The notes below the pieces were generated by a model, which searched no databases, was not told the origin of the DNA, and worked only from the letters and a program-made list of their open reading frames with translations. A DNA stretch of 64,000 nucleotides. Origin: Klebsiella indica (lineage in GTDB: Bacteria > Pseudomonadota > Gammaproteobacteria > Enterobacterales > Enterobacteriaceae). This document shows positions 42,371 to 50,223 of the stretch, one piece after another. The stretch covers positions 186,001 through 250,000 of the forward strand of contig NZ_VCHQ01000001.1 of NCBI RefSeq assembly GCF_005860775.1, written 5' to 3'. Within the stretch, counting starts at the first letter, position 1; each line of letters opens with the position of its first letter. Both the position numbers and the translations under genes were made by a program.

Positions 42371-44089
42371 ATGTTTAGTCTCGACAATGTACTCGATGAC
42401 CTGTGGCCTCAGGCGAGGCCTGCGCCCTGGCAAAAAAAGGTGCTGAAAAAGCTCCTGCATGAGGAAGAGTTTCAACAATTTGCCGCGCGTCATCCTCACC
42501 TGAAAGGACTGGATACGGTCGAACAGGTACTTGAACATCTCAATATCCGCTGCGCTGTCCCGGCGCACGATCTCGAACAAATCCCCGAACATGGCCCGTT
42601 GGTCATTATCGCCAACCATCCCACCGGCACGCTTGACGGTCTGGCGCTGCTCTATGCGGTCTCCCGGGTGCGTCGCGATGTCAAAGTGGTCGCCAACCGT
42701 ATGCTGACGCATCTTGAGCCGCTGAGCTCGCTGTTTATTCCGGTCGATAACATTCATGGTCGTACCGCCAAAGCGGCGCTACAGCAAATGGATCAGCAGT
42801 TGCAAAACGGCGGCGTGCTGATTTTCTTCCCGGCGGGCGAAGTTTCACGCCTGACCTGCCGCGGCATCCGTGATAAAAGATGGCACTGCGGATTTATTAA
42901 ACTGGCGGCCAAATATCGCGCTCCGCTGCTTCCGGCATGGATCCACGCACGCAACAGCGCGCTGTTTTACGCCAGCACGCTGGTTTCCGCTAACCTCCCG
43001 CTACTCCTGCTGATGCCGCAAATGTTCCGCCGCCGCAACAGCAGCCTGCCGGTCAACATCGGCCAACAAATTGCCTGGTCAAGCTGGTTCGATCCTCTGA
43101 GATCCTCTCGTGAGTTGACCGAGCGCTGCTATCACCATCTGGAACAGTTTGCAAAAGGGCTTCCTGGCGTATTCAAAACCGAAAGCGCTATCGCCCGCCC
43201 GGAAGACCGCGCCCTGCTTAAGCGCGAGCTGAATAAAGCGGAAACACTGGGGCGAACGGCGGATGGAAAAGTGATTTATCTCTGGCAACGTAATGGTCAG
43301 GAAGAGGCCCCGGTGCTGCGCGAGCTTGGCCGCCTGCGGGAAATCGCCTTTCGCGCGGTAGGCGAAGGCAGCGGAAAACGTCGCGACATTGACAGCTATG
43401 ATGACGACTATCTGCATCTGATACTGTGGGATGAAGAAGACCTTGAGATCGTCGGCGCTTACCGTTTTATGCCAACCGCGATACAGCTGGAAAAGCGCGG
43501 TCTGGAAGGCATCTACAGCTACAGTCTGTTCCATTACGACGCGCGTATGGCCGATATTCTTCAGTACGGTATCGAGCTGGGCCGCAGCTTTATCCAGCCA
43601 CGTTACTGGGGACGCCGCGGGCTGGACTATTTGTGGTCGGGTATCGGCGCTTATCTGGCGCGCTACCCGCACTATCGTTATCTGTTTGGACCGGTTTCCA
43701 TTTCCGGTGGGCTACCGCCGACAGCGCGCGATCTGCTGGTGGCGTTTTACCGGCTGTGGTTCCCCGCAACGCACCCGCTGGCTAAGTCCCGCCGCCCGTA
43801 TCCCGCTTCGCTGCCCGATGTGCTGGCGCAGTTTGGCGGTGAGGATTACAACGATGATTTAGTGCGCCTGAAATCTCTGCTCGGCAATCTCGGCTGCGCG
43901 ATCCCGCCGCTGTATAAGCAATATTCGGAAGTATGCGAACCGGGAGGCGTGCAGTTTATCGATTTCGGCAGCGACCCGGATTTTAATAACTGCGTGGATG
44001 GTCTGGTGCTGGTGGATTTAACCTATCTGAAAGCGAATCGCTATCAGCGCTATATTGGCGCGCATCTGGAATCCCGGAAGACGGCATAA
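42371..44089 (+). CDS. olsF: Bifunctional acyltransferase, OlsF-type ornithine lipid synthase
   Basis: This 572-residue two-domain protein joins a PlsC/OlsA-type O-acyltransferase to an OlsB-type GNAT N-acyltransferase. The N-terminal domain has NHPTGTLDG (residues 82-90) and FPAGEVSR (153-160), equivalents of acyltransferase blocks I and III. The C-terminal domain, from about residue 300, has GAYRFMPTA, ELGRSFIQPRYWG and LDYLWSGIGAYLARYP. In Serratia, OlsF makes ornithine lipid from ornithine in one protein; the same phosphorus-free membrane lipid is inferred here. The gene lies 124 bp after hemB and is absent at this position in E. coli. Similar sequences are often mislabelled haemolysin. 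Confidence 0.82.
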   Translation: MFSLDNVLDDLWPQARPAPWQKKVLKKLLHEEEFQQFAARHPHLKGLDTVEQVLEHLNIRCAVPAHDLEQIPEHGPLVIIANHPTGTLDGLALLYAVSRVRRDVKVVANRMLTHLEPLSSLFIPVDNIHGRTAKAALQQMDQQLQNGGVLIFFPAGEVSRLTCRGIRDKRWHCGFIKLAAKYRAPLLPAWIHARNSALFYASTLVSANLPLLLLMPQMFRRRNSSLPVNIGQQIAWSSWFDPLRSSRELTERCYHHLEQFAKGLPGVFKTESAIARPEDRALLKRELNKAETLGRTADGKVIYLWQRNGQEEAPVLRELGRLREIAFRAVGEGSGKRRDIDSYDDDYLHLILWDEEDLEIVGAYRFMPTAIQLEKRGLEGIYSYSLFHYDARMADILQYGIELGRSFIQPRYWGRRGLDYLWSGIGAYLARYPHYRYLFGPVSISGGLPPTARDLLVAFYRLWFPATHPLAKSRRPYPASLPDVLAQFGGEDYNDDLVRLKSLLGNLGCAIPPLYKQYSEVCEPGGVQFIDFGSDPDFNNCVDGLVLVDLTYLKANRYQRYIGAHLESRKTA

Positions 44090-44178
44090 TCACCGATTTT
44101 ATCTCTCTCGCTTCCGGAGAGAGGAATGGGGTGACGGTATCACGCACGGGTGAAACGACCACCCGGCGCTGCTTCCGG

Positions 44179-45030
44179 CTACTGAGCACGATAATAAGGC
44201 TTATCTCCCAGAATCGTCGCCCGGTGCATAATGCGCCGCTGCGGCAGGTAATCAGCGTTGGCATAATGCTGGGTGACGCGGTTATCCCAGATGGCTACGT
44301 CATCAGGCTGCCAGCGCCAGCGCACCTGAAACTCCGGTTTTGTGATGTGCGCAAACAAGAATCCAAGCAGCGCCTCGCTCTCTTTCGCCGTCACATCGAC
44401 AATCCGCGTGGTAAAGCCTTCATTCACAAACAGCGCCTGTTTGCCGCTCACCGGATGGGTACGCACCACCGGATGCAGCAAAGGCGGATGTTTTGCTACC
44501 GCCTCAAGCCAGCGCTGATGCTCCTCGTCAGTTTTGCGGTATGTGTATTCCGGGAACGATTTACGGAAATCATGCTCCGCCCGCAAACCGCTCAGCAACT
44601 GGCGAAACGGTTCGGAAAGTGCGTCATATGCGGCAATACCGCTGGTCCATAGCGTATCCCCGCCGGTAGAGGGCAGTTCCTTTGCCGCCAGAATCGCCCC
44701 TGCTGGCGGCGTCTCAATAAAGGTCACATCGGTGTGCCAGTTATCGTTATCCGGCGGGTTATCGTTATGGGTATCCAGCACGATAATCTCTTCGACGCCT
44801 TCGGCGTGGGGATAGACCGGATGAATATGCAGATCGCCAAAACGCTGTGCCAGCGCGCGCTGTTGCTGCGGCGTGATGGCTTGTTCACGCAGAAAAACCA
44901 CCTGGTGGCGCAGCACCGCGTGATACAGCTGTTCAAACTGGTTATCGCTCAGCGGACGAGCCAGATCCACGCCGGAAATCCGCGCCCCAATATACGGCCC
45001 CAGCGGGCTAATACTCAGACGTTCACTCAT
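44179..45030 (-). CDS. tauD: Taurine dioxygenase (orphan)
   Basis: TauD is a 2-oxoglutarate/Fe(II) dioxygenase that releases sulfite from taurine under sulfur starvation. The 283-residue protein keeps the iron ligands H99 and D101 (NWHTD) and the distal histidine in IMHRATILGD. Its ATG overlaps a TGA that ends a tauC remnant (ATGA at 45027-45030). The transporter tauABC is deleted, so tauD lacks its own uptake system and probably its native promoter. The protein itself shows no truncation, so it may use taurine or another sulfonate entering by a different transporter. Confidence 0.93.
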   Translation of the reverse strand: MSERLSISPLGPYIGARISGVDLARPLSDNQFEQLYHAVLRHQVVFLREQAITPQQQRALAQRFGDLHIHPVYPHAEGVEEIIVLDTHNDNPPDNDNWHTDVTFIETPPAGAILAAKELPSTGGDTLWTSGIAAYDALSEPFRQLLSGLRAEHDFRKSFPEYTYRKTDEEHQRWLEAVAKHPPLLHPVVRTHPVSGKQALFVNEGFTTRIVDVTAKESEALLGFLFAHITKPEFQVRWRWQPDDVAIWDNRVTQHYANADYLPQRRIMHRATILGDKPYYRAQ

Positions 45031-45119
45031 TGTATTTCTCCATGCCAGGGCGTCAGGCGGCGCTGAAGCGCACGCAGACCCAGTGCTAAAATAAACGCGT
45101 TCACCGCAAATACAGGGTC
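45027..45119 (-). pseudogene. tauC: tauC remnant (3' end only)
   Basis: Reading minus strand into tauD, the frame gives NAFILALGLRALQRRLTPW then HGEIQ and a TGA overlapping the tauD start, which matches the C-terminal 30 residues of TauC, the membrane subunit of the taurine ABC transporter. Upstream the frame runs into tauA-like sequence, so tauB and most of tauC are gone. Confidence 0.82.
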
Positions 45120-45120
45120 G

Positions 45121-45205
45121 TTACGCGTCGATGGCGCTTTTCGCTAACGCCGTGACCATATCCGGGTGTTTTTCCGAGAAGCTACTCATCCAGCGTCGGC
45201 AATAA
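45121..45205 (-). pseudogene. tauA: tauA remnant
   Basis: The minus strand encodes FSEKHPDMVTALAKSAIDA followed by a stop at the junction with the tauC remnant. This corresponds to the taurine-binding protein segment around DFAEKHPEVV-KAFAKSAIDAQ in E. coli TauA. Just before it, LPTLDE in another frame matches the preceding TauA residues, so the fragment also carries a frameshift. Confidence 0.75.
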
Positions 45206-45375
45206 GTACGTTACGCGATGAAATCCCCATTCTTGTCTGCTCCCCTGTCTTGTTATGGGGGCAGTATTTCGTTGCGGCCGAGTTTGATAAAGGAATTAAA
45301 AATTCTGGCTAATAGCAAAGCGTTTTTAGAAAAAAAACGGGAATGGTTAGTGTGGAAATGTATTTAGCATTGAGC

Positions 45376-45450
45376 TGTAGGCCGGATCAGGGGCTTGCGC
45401 CGCCATCCGGCAATCCATGCCTGATGGCGCTACGCTTATCTGGCCTACAA
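45376..45450. repeat. BIME (paired REP elements)
   Basis: Two inverted REP units, TGTAGGCCGGATCAGG ... GCCATCCGGCAA and GCCTGATGGCGCTACGC ... GGCCTACAA, between the tau scar and the UhpA-like gene. Confidence 0.85.
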
Positions 45451-45564
45451 CACCCTGCAAATTATTGCGATTTTGTTACATTCATTGCATAACCGCAGTT
45501 GACTGATTGCCAGCGCAGCGGGGGCAGGCATCATAGAGGCATTATTCGGCAAGAGAGTAAGCAT

Positions 45565-46194
45565 ATGATTCGTGTGGTGCTGGTTGATGACCATGTGGTG
45601 GTGCGTTCCGGCTTTGCGCAATTGTTAAGTCTTGAAGACGATCTGGAGGTGGCAGGTCAGTTCAGCAGCGCGGCGGAAGCCTGGTCCGCATTATTGCGCG
45701 ATGACGTTAACGTCGCGGTGCTGGATATCGCGATGCCGGACGAAAACGGGCTAAGCCTGTTAAAGCGCCTGCGCGCGAAAAAACCCGCTTTTCGCGCCAT
45801 TATCCTCAGTATTTACAACACGCCGGCGTTCGTGCAAAGCGCGCTGGATGCAGGCGCCAGCGGCTATCTCACCAAACGCTGCGGGCCGGAAGAGCTGGTT
45901 CAGGCGGTGCGCTCCGTCGGCATGGGCGGCCACTATCTGTGCGCCGATGCGTTGCGGGCATTACGCGGCGGCGAACAGCCGGCGCAGGTGCTGGAGGTAT
46001 TAACCCCTCGCGAACGCGAAGTCTTTGATTTACTGGTCAAAGGCGACAGTGTGAAAGAGATCGCGTTCAAACTGGACCTCAGCCATAAAACCGTTCATGT
46101 CCACCGTGCTAACGTACTGGGTAAATTGCAGTGCCACAGTACCATCGAGCTGGTGCATTTCGCCCTCGACCACCAGTTGCTAACAGGGCACTGA
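45565..46194 (+). CDS. NarL-family response regulator, UhpA-like
   Basis: This 209-residue regulator has a receiver domain with D8/D9, phosphoacceptor D54 (VLDIAMPDE), S82 and K104, and a C-terminal LuxR/NarL HTH (LTPREREVFDLLVKGDSVKEIA ... HRANVLGKL broken here into two parts). It resembles UhpA, the activator of hexose-phosphate uptake. The start at 45565 (MIRVVLVDD) begins the receiver; earlier in-frame codons are not conserved. Its stop overlaps the next start (TGATG). It is expected to activate this six-gene operon, as in the AfuABC loci of EHEC and Citrobacter rodentium. Confidence 0.9.
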   Translation: MIRVVLVDDHVVVRSGFAQLLSLEDDLEVAGQFSSAAEAWSALLRDDVNVAVLDIAMPDENGLSLLKRLRAKKPAFRAIILSIYNTPAFVQSALDAGASGYLTKRCGPEELVQAVRSVGMGGHYLCADALRALRGGEQPAQVLEVLTPREREVFDLLVKGDSVKEIAFKLDLSHKTVHVHRANVLGKLQCHSTIELVHFALDHQLLTGH

Positions 46195-47735
46195 TGTCTC
46201 GCGGCGTACGTTACTGGGTGATCTCGCTGTTTATCCTGCTGGCCTGGGGAACAGGCTGGCTGATGCTATGGACGGTTGGCTTTTACCTGACCCATAACGG
46301 CCAACAGGCGGCGCTCTTTTTGCCGCACGGCGTTTATCTTGCGCTGTTGATTTTACTCTCCCGCCGTTACTGGCCCGCGCTGATACTGCCGCCGGTGCTG
46401 ATGCCGTTATGGCTCCATAGCGAACAATTGCTCAGCGGCTACGTCCTGCTGGCGGCGCCGCTGATCTGCCTGATCCCGGCCAGCATCGGACAAAAATTCT
46501 GGCACCGTTTTCCCCTGTACTGGCAGCGTCTCACGCTGCTGCTGGCCGCCGTCACGCTGGCCTCGCTGCTGAATACCGCCCTGCTGTCGCCCTTTATAAA
46601 AAGCCCGGCGATGCTGACTGGCCTGGCGTCGTTTACCGGCGGCGTGCTGCTCACCCCCTTTGTTTATCTGGTATTTGAATTTTTACGCCAGCAGCACCGT
46701 TATCATCTGTTGGGGCTGGATACCAGCAACCCGCCGCTGCGCACATCGCTGATCATCTGGTGCAGCCTGTTCTTTATTATCGGCATCGGCACGCAAATGG
46801 TGCTGTCGCCGGAAATTGAACGCCTGCTGCTGATCGTGGTGTTCCTGCCTAACGTGGTGATGGCGTGGAAGTTTGGCTGGCAGGGCGGCGTGCTCTCCGG
46901 CCTGCTGGGCAGCATGATGATCACCATCGCCCGCCAGGTCGGCGTCGGGTTTAACAACCTGGTCGAGCTGGAGATTTTCCTCGCTACCCAGGCGCTACTC
47001 GGCATAGGGCTGGGGATCGCCATCAGCCGCCAGCAGCATCTGGCGCAAAACCTGCACCACTATCGCCAGCGTCTGGAAGCAGAGCTGGCGGCGCGCCGGG
47101 CGCTGACCGAAAAGCTGATCCACACCGAAGAGGATACACGCAAAAACCTGGCGCGCGAGCTGCACGACGAGATCGGCCAGAACATCACCGCCATTCAGAT
47201 CCAGTCACAGCTGGTGAAACGGGCGCGCGATCCGGTGCAGACGCAGGCCGCCGCCAGCCAGATAAACGATCTCGCTCGCCGTATTCACCACTCTACCCGC
47301 CAGCTGTTACGCCAGCTACGTCCCCCCGCGCTGGATGAACTGTCGTTTCAGGAAGCACTGCTTCATCTGGTTAACGAATTCGCCTTCCCCGAGCGAGGGA
47401 TTCGCTGCCAGTTTGAATATCGCCTTACGCATACCCCGGAAAATGAAACCATCAGGTTTACCCTCTACCGCCTGTTGCAGGAACTGCTGAACAACGTCTG
47501 CAAACACGCCGAAGCCAGTGAAGTCTCGATTCTGTTACGCCAGCAGAAACAGACCCTCTATCTGGAAGTACGGGACAACGGCACCGGCATCCAGCCTGAA
47601 AACGTACCGGGATTCGGCATTCAGGGGATACGCGAACGGGTTAACGCGTTGGGCGGCGAACTGATGCTCGAATCGCGGCGCGGCACGCGGGTAATTGTTA
47701 ACCTGCCCACAAATTTGCAACAAATCGCGCACTAG
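46194..47735 (+). CDS. Sensor histidine kinase, UhpB-like
   Basis: This 513-residue inner-membrane kinase has an N-terminal MASE1-type membrane region of about eight helices (residues 8-280), a HisKA_3 dimerisation domain with H324 (ARELHDEIGQNI), and a HATPase domain (LYRLLQELLNNVCKHAEA, RDNGTGI, GFGIQGIRERV). In the Uhp system UhpB is switched by UhpC. The start ATG overlaps the stop of the regulator gene by one base. An 85-bp gap with no terminator separates it from the UhpC-like gene. Confidence 0.9.
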   Translation: MSRGVRYWVISLFILLAWGTGWLMLWTVGFYLTHNGQQAALFLPHGVYLALLILLSRRYWPALILPPVLMPLWLHSEQLLSGYVLLAAPLICLIPASIGQKFWHRFPLYWQRLTLLLAAVTLASLLNTALLSPFIKSPAMLTGLASFTGGVLLTPFVYLVFEFLRQQHRYHLLGLDTSNPPLRTSLIIWCSLFFIIGIGTQMVLSPEIERLLLIVVFLPNVVMAWKFGWQGGVLSGLLGSMMITIARQVGVGFNNLVELEIFLATQALLGIGLGIAISRQQHLAQNLHHYRQRLEAELAARRALTEKLIHTEEDTRKNLARELHDEIGQNITAIQIQSQLVKRARDPVQTQAAASQINDLARRIHHSTRQLLRQLRPPALDELSFQEALLHLVNEFAFPERGIRCQFEYRLTHTPENETIRFTLYRLLQELLNNVCKHAEASEVSILLRQQKQTLYLEVRDNGTGIQPENVPGFGIQGIRERVNALGGELMLESRRGTRVIVNLPTNLQQIAH

Positions 47736-47820
47736 CCAGGAAAAAGTCTTAGTCACTCCAGACTTTCTCCCATCCCCTTTCACTTTCGTTTTCCTATAGT
47801 CAGCACAAACGGAGACGGTC

Positions 47821-49125
47821 ATGCCCCCACGCTCAGTCACTGACATCAACCAGCATTACCGCACGCTGCGGCCACAATTGCTGATGTACATGGTCATCGG
47901 ATACGCCGCGTTTTATCTGACGCGCAAAAGCGTGAATTACGTGCTTCCGGCGCTGCAAACGGATCTGGGACTCGATAAAGGCGATATCGGCCTGTTGGGT
48001 TCACTGTTTTACCTGACCTACGGCCTGTCGAAGTTTACCGCCGGGCTGTGGCACGACAGCCACGGGCAGCGCTGGTTTATGGGCGTCGGCCTGTTCGCCA
48101 CAGGCCTGCTGAATGTGGTGTTCGCCTTTGGCGAGTCGCTGATGCTGCTGCTGGCGGTCTGGACGCTGAACGGTTTCTTTCAGGGCTGGGGATGGCCGCC
48201 CTGCGCCCGACTGCTGACCCACTGGTATTCTCGCAACGAGCGCGGCTTCTGGTGGGGCTGCTGGAATATGTCGATCAACATCGGCGGGGCGATTATCCCG
48301 CTGATTAGCGCTTTCGCCGCCCACTGGTGGGGCTGGCAGGCGGCGATGCTGGCGCCGGGGATCATCAGCATGGCATTAGGTATCTGGCTCACACTACAGC
48401 TGAAAGGCACGCCGCAGGAAGAGGGCTTACCGTCAGTAGGTACCTGGCGTAATGACCCGTTAGAGCTACGCCAGGAGCAACAAAGCCCGCCGATGGGACT
48501 GTGGCAAATGTTACGCACCACGATGCTGAAAAACCCGATGATCTGGCTACTGGGCGTCTCCTATGTGCTGGTCTACCTGATCCGTATCGCCCTTAACGAC
48601 TGGGGCAATATCTGGCTCACGGAAAGCCACGGCGTCAATCTGCTCAGCGCCAACGCCACAGTGATGTTGTTTGAAATGGGCGGCCTGCTCGGCGCGTTGT
48701 TCGCCGGCTGGGGGTCGGATTTGCTGTTCAGCGGCCAGCGCGCGCCGATGATTTTGCTGTTCACGCTGGGGTTGATGGTGTCCGTCGCCGCGTTGTGGTT
48801 AGCGCCGGTACACCATTACGCACTGCTGGCGGTCTGTTTCTTTACGGTGGGCTTTTTCGTTTTTGGCCCGCAAATGTTGATTGGCCTTGCCGCCGTCGAG
48901 TGCGGGCACAAAGCGGCGGCCGGTTCCATCACCGGGTTTCTCGGCCTGTTCGCCTATCTGGGAGCAGCGCTGGCGGGCTGGCCTCTGTCGCGGGTCATTG
49001 AACGCTACGGCTGGTCGGGCATGTTCAGTCTGCTCTCGATCACTGCCGTACTGATGGGTTTATTGCTGATGCCGCTGTTGATGGCGGGCATCACTACTTC
49101 GCTAAGTCAAAGGATAAAACAATGA
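47821..49125 (+). CDS. MFS sugar-phosphate sensor, UhpC-like
   Basis: This 434-residue twelve-helix protein belongs to the organophosphate:phosphate antiporter family, with the typical YAAFYLTRKSVNYVLPALQTDLGLDK N-terminal region (two conserved parts) and GYAAFYLTRKS arginine. UhpC-type members act mainly as periplasmic glucose-6-phosphate receptors that control UhpB rather than as bulk transporters. Placement directly after the kinase supports a receptor role. Its stop overlaps the afuA-like start by 4 bp (ATGA), linking sensing and uptake genes translationally. Confidence 0.88.
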   Translation: MPPRSVTDINQHYRTLRPQLLMYMVIGYAAFYLTRKSVNYVLPALQTDLGLDKGDIGLLGSLFYLTYGLSKFTAGLWHDSHGQRWFMGVGLFATGLLNVVFAFGESLMLLLAVWTLNGFFQGWGWPPCARLLTHWYSRNERGFWWGCWNMSINIGGAIIPLISAFAAHWWGWQAAMLAPGIISMALGIWLTLQLKGTPQEEGLPSVGTWRNDPLELRQEQQSPPMGLWQMLRTTMLKNPMIWLLGVSYVLVYLIRIALNDWGNIWLTESHGVNLLSANATVMLFEMGGLLGALFAGWGSDLLFSGQRAPMILLFTLGLMVSVAALWLAPVHHYALLAVCFFTVGFFVFGPQMLIGLAAVECGHKAAAGSITGFLGLFAYLGAALAGWPLSRVIERYGWSGMFSLLSITAVLMGLLLMPLLMAGITTSLSQRIKQ

Positions 49126-50153
49126 AATTGACGCTTACCTCTACCCTGATTGCATCCGGCATTGCGCTGGCAACCTTAACCGGCGCCGCGCAGGCCAAAG
49201 GCCGCCTGGTGGTTTATTGCAGCGCCACCAATGAAATGTGCGAAGCAGAAACCAAAGCGTTTGGCGACAAATATGACGTCAAAACCTCGTTCATTCGCAA
49301 CGGCTCCGGCAGTACGCTGGCGAAAGTCGACGCCGAGAAGAAAAACCCGCAGGCGGACGTCTGGTACGGCGGGACGCTGGACCCTCAGTCCCAGGCGGGT
49401 GAAATGGGGCTGCTGCAACCCTACAAGTCTCCCAATCTTGAGCAGGTCATGGAGAAATTCCGCGATCCGGCGAAAGTAAAAGGCAACCTCTCTTCAGCGG
49501 TGTATGTCGGTATTCTCGGTTTTGGCGTCAATACCCAGCGCCTGAAAGAGAAAAATCTGCCGGTGCCAAAATGCTGGAAGGATCTGACCAAACCGGAATA
49601 CAAAGGCGAGATCCAGATTGCCGACCCGCAAAGTTCAGGCACCGCGTATACCGCACTGGCGACCTTCGCCCAGTTGTGGGGCGAAGATCAGGCCTTTGAT
49701 TACCTGAAACAGCTCAACGCCAACGTGTCTCAGTACACCAAATCCGGTATTGCCCCGGCACGTAACGCCGCCCGTGGCGAAACCGCTATCGGCATCGGCT
49801 TCCTGCACGACTATTCGCTGGAAAAAGAACAGGGCGCGCCGCTGGAGCTGATCTCTCCGTGCGAAGGCACCGGATATGAAATTGGCGGCGTCAGCATTCT
49901 GAAAGGCGCGCGTAATCTTGATAACGCCAAACTGTTCGTGGACTGGGTGCTGTCAAAAGATGCCCAGGAGCTGGCGTGGAAAAAAGGCAAGTCTTATCAG
50001 ATCCTGACCAATACCACCGCAGAAACGTCACCAAACTCGCTGAAGCTCGACAACCTGAAACTGATCAACTACGACATGGATAAATACGGTTCGACCGATG
50101 TCCGTAAGGCGTTGATCAATAAGTGGGTTAGCGAAGTGAAGATGGGTAAATAA
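49122..50153 (+). CDS. afuA: Sugar-phosphate-binding protein AfuA
   Basis: This 343-residue periplasmic binding protein has a signal peptide ending AQA (residue 25). It was once annotated as ferric-iron binding, but AfuA of Actinobacillus, EHEC and C. rodentium binds glucose-6-P, fructose-6-P and sedoheptulose-7-P. The reported ligand contacts (as I recall, H205, D206 and E229 in mature numbering) correspond here to H229, D230 (GFLHDYS) and E253 (EGTGYE) with a constant offset of 24. The iron-binding tyrosine pair of true FbpA proteins is not apparent. It overlaps the UhpC-like gene. Confidence 0.9.
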   Translation: MKLTLTSTLIASGIALATLTGAAQAKGRLVVYCSATNEMCEAETKAFGDKYDVKTSFIRNGSGSTLAKVDAEKKNPQADVWYGGTLDPQSQAGEMGLLQPYKSPNLEQVMEKFRDPAKVKGNLSSAVYVGILGFGVNTQRLKEKNLPVPKCWKDLTKPEYKGEIQIADPQSSGTAYTALATFAQLWGEDQAFDYLKQLNANVSQYTKSGIAPARNAARGETAIGIGFLHDYSLEKEQGAPLELISPCEGTGYEIGGVSILKGARNLDNAKLFVDWVLSKDAQELAWKKGKSYQILTNTTAETSPNSLKLDNLKLINYDMDKYGSTDVRKALINKWVSEVKMGK

Positions 50154-50170
50154 GCCCACATTTGCGTTCA

Positions 50171-50211
50171 TTTGCCGGGTGGCGGCGTAAACGCCTTACC
50201 CGGCCTACGAC
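50171..50211. repeat. REP element between afuA and afuB
   Basis: TTTGCCGGGTGGCGGCGTAAACGCC then TTACCCGGCC is a standard REP palindrome lying within the operon. It can stabilise the upstream afuA mRNA and so give excess binding protein over permease. Confidence 0.8.
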
Positions 50212-50223
50212 ACCGGAACCGCT

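Larger units (their letters stand above)
45031..45564. other. tau deletion scar, BIME and promoter of the UhpA-like gene
   Basis: From left to right the 530-bp gap holds the tauC and tauA fragments, an AT-rich stretch without recognisable genes (45240-45370), a BIME at 45376-45450 and about 110 bp that must contain the promoter of the sugar-phosphate operon. Confidence 0.7.
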
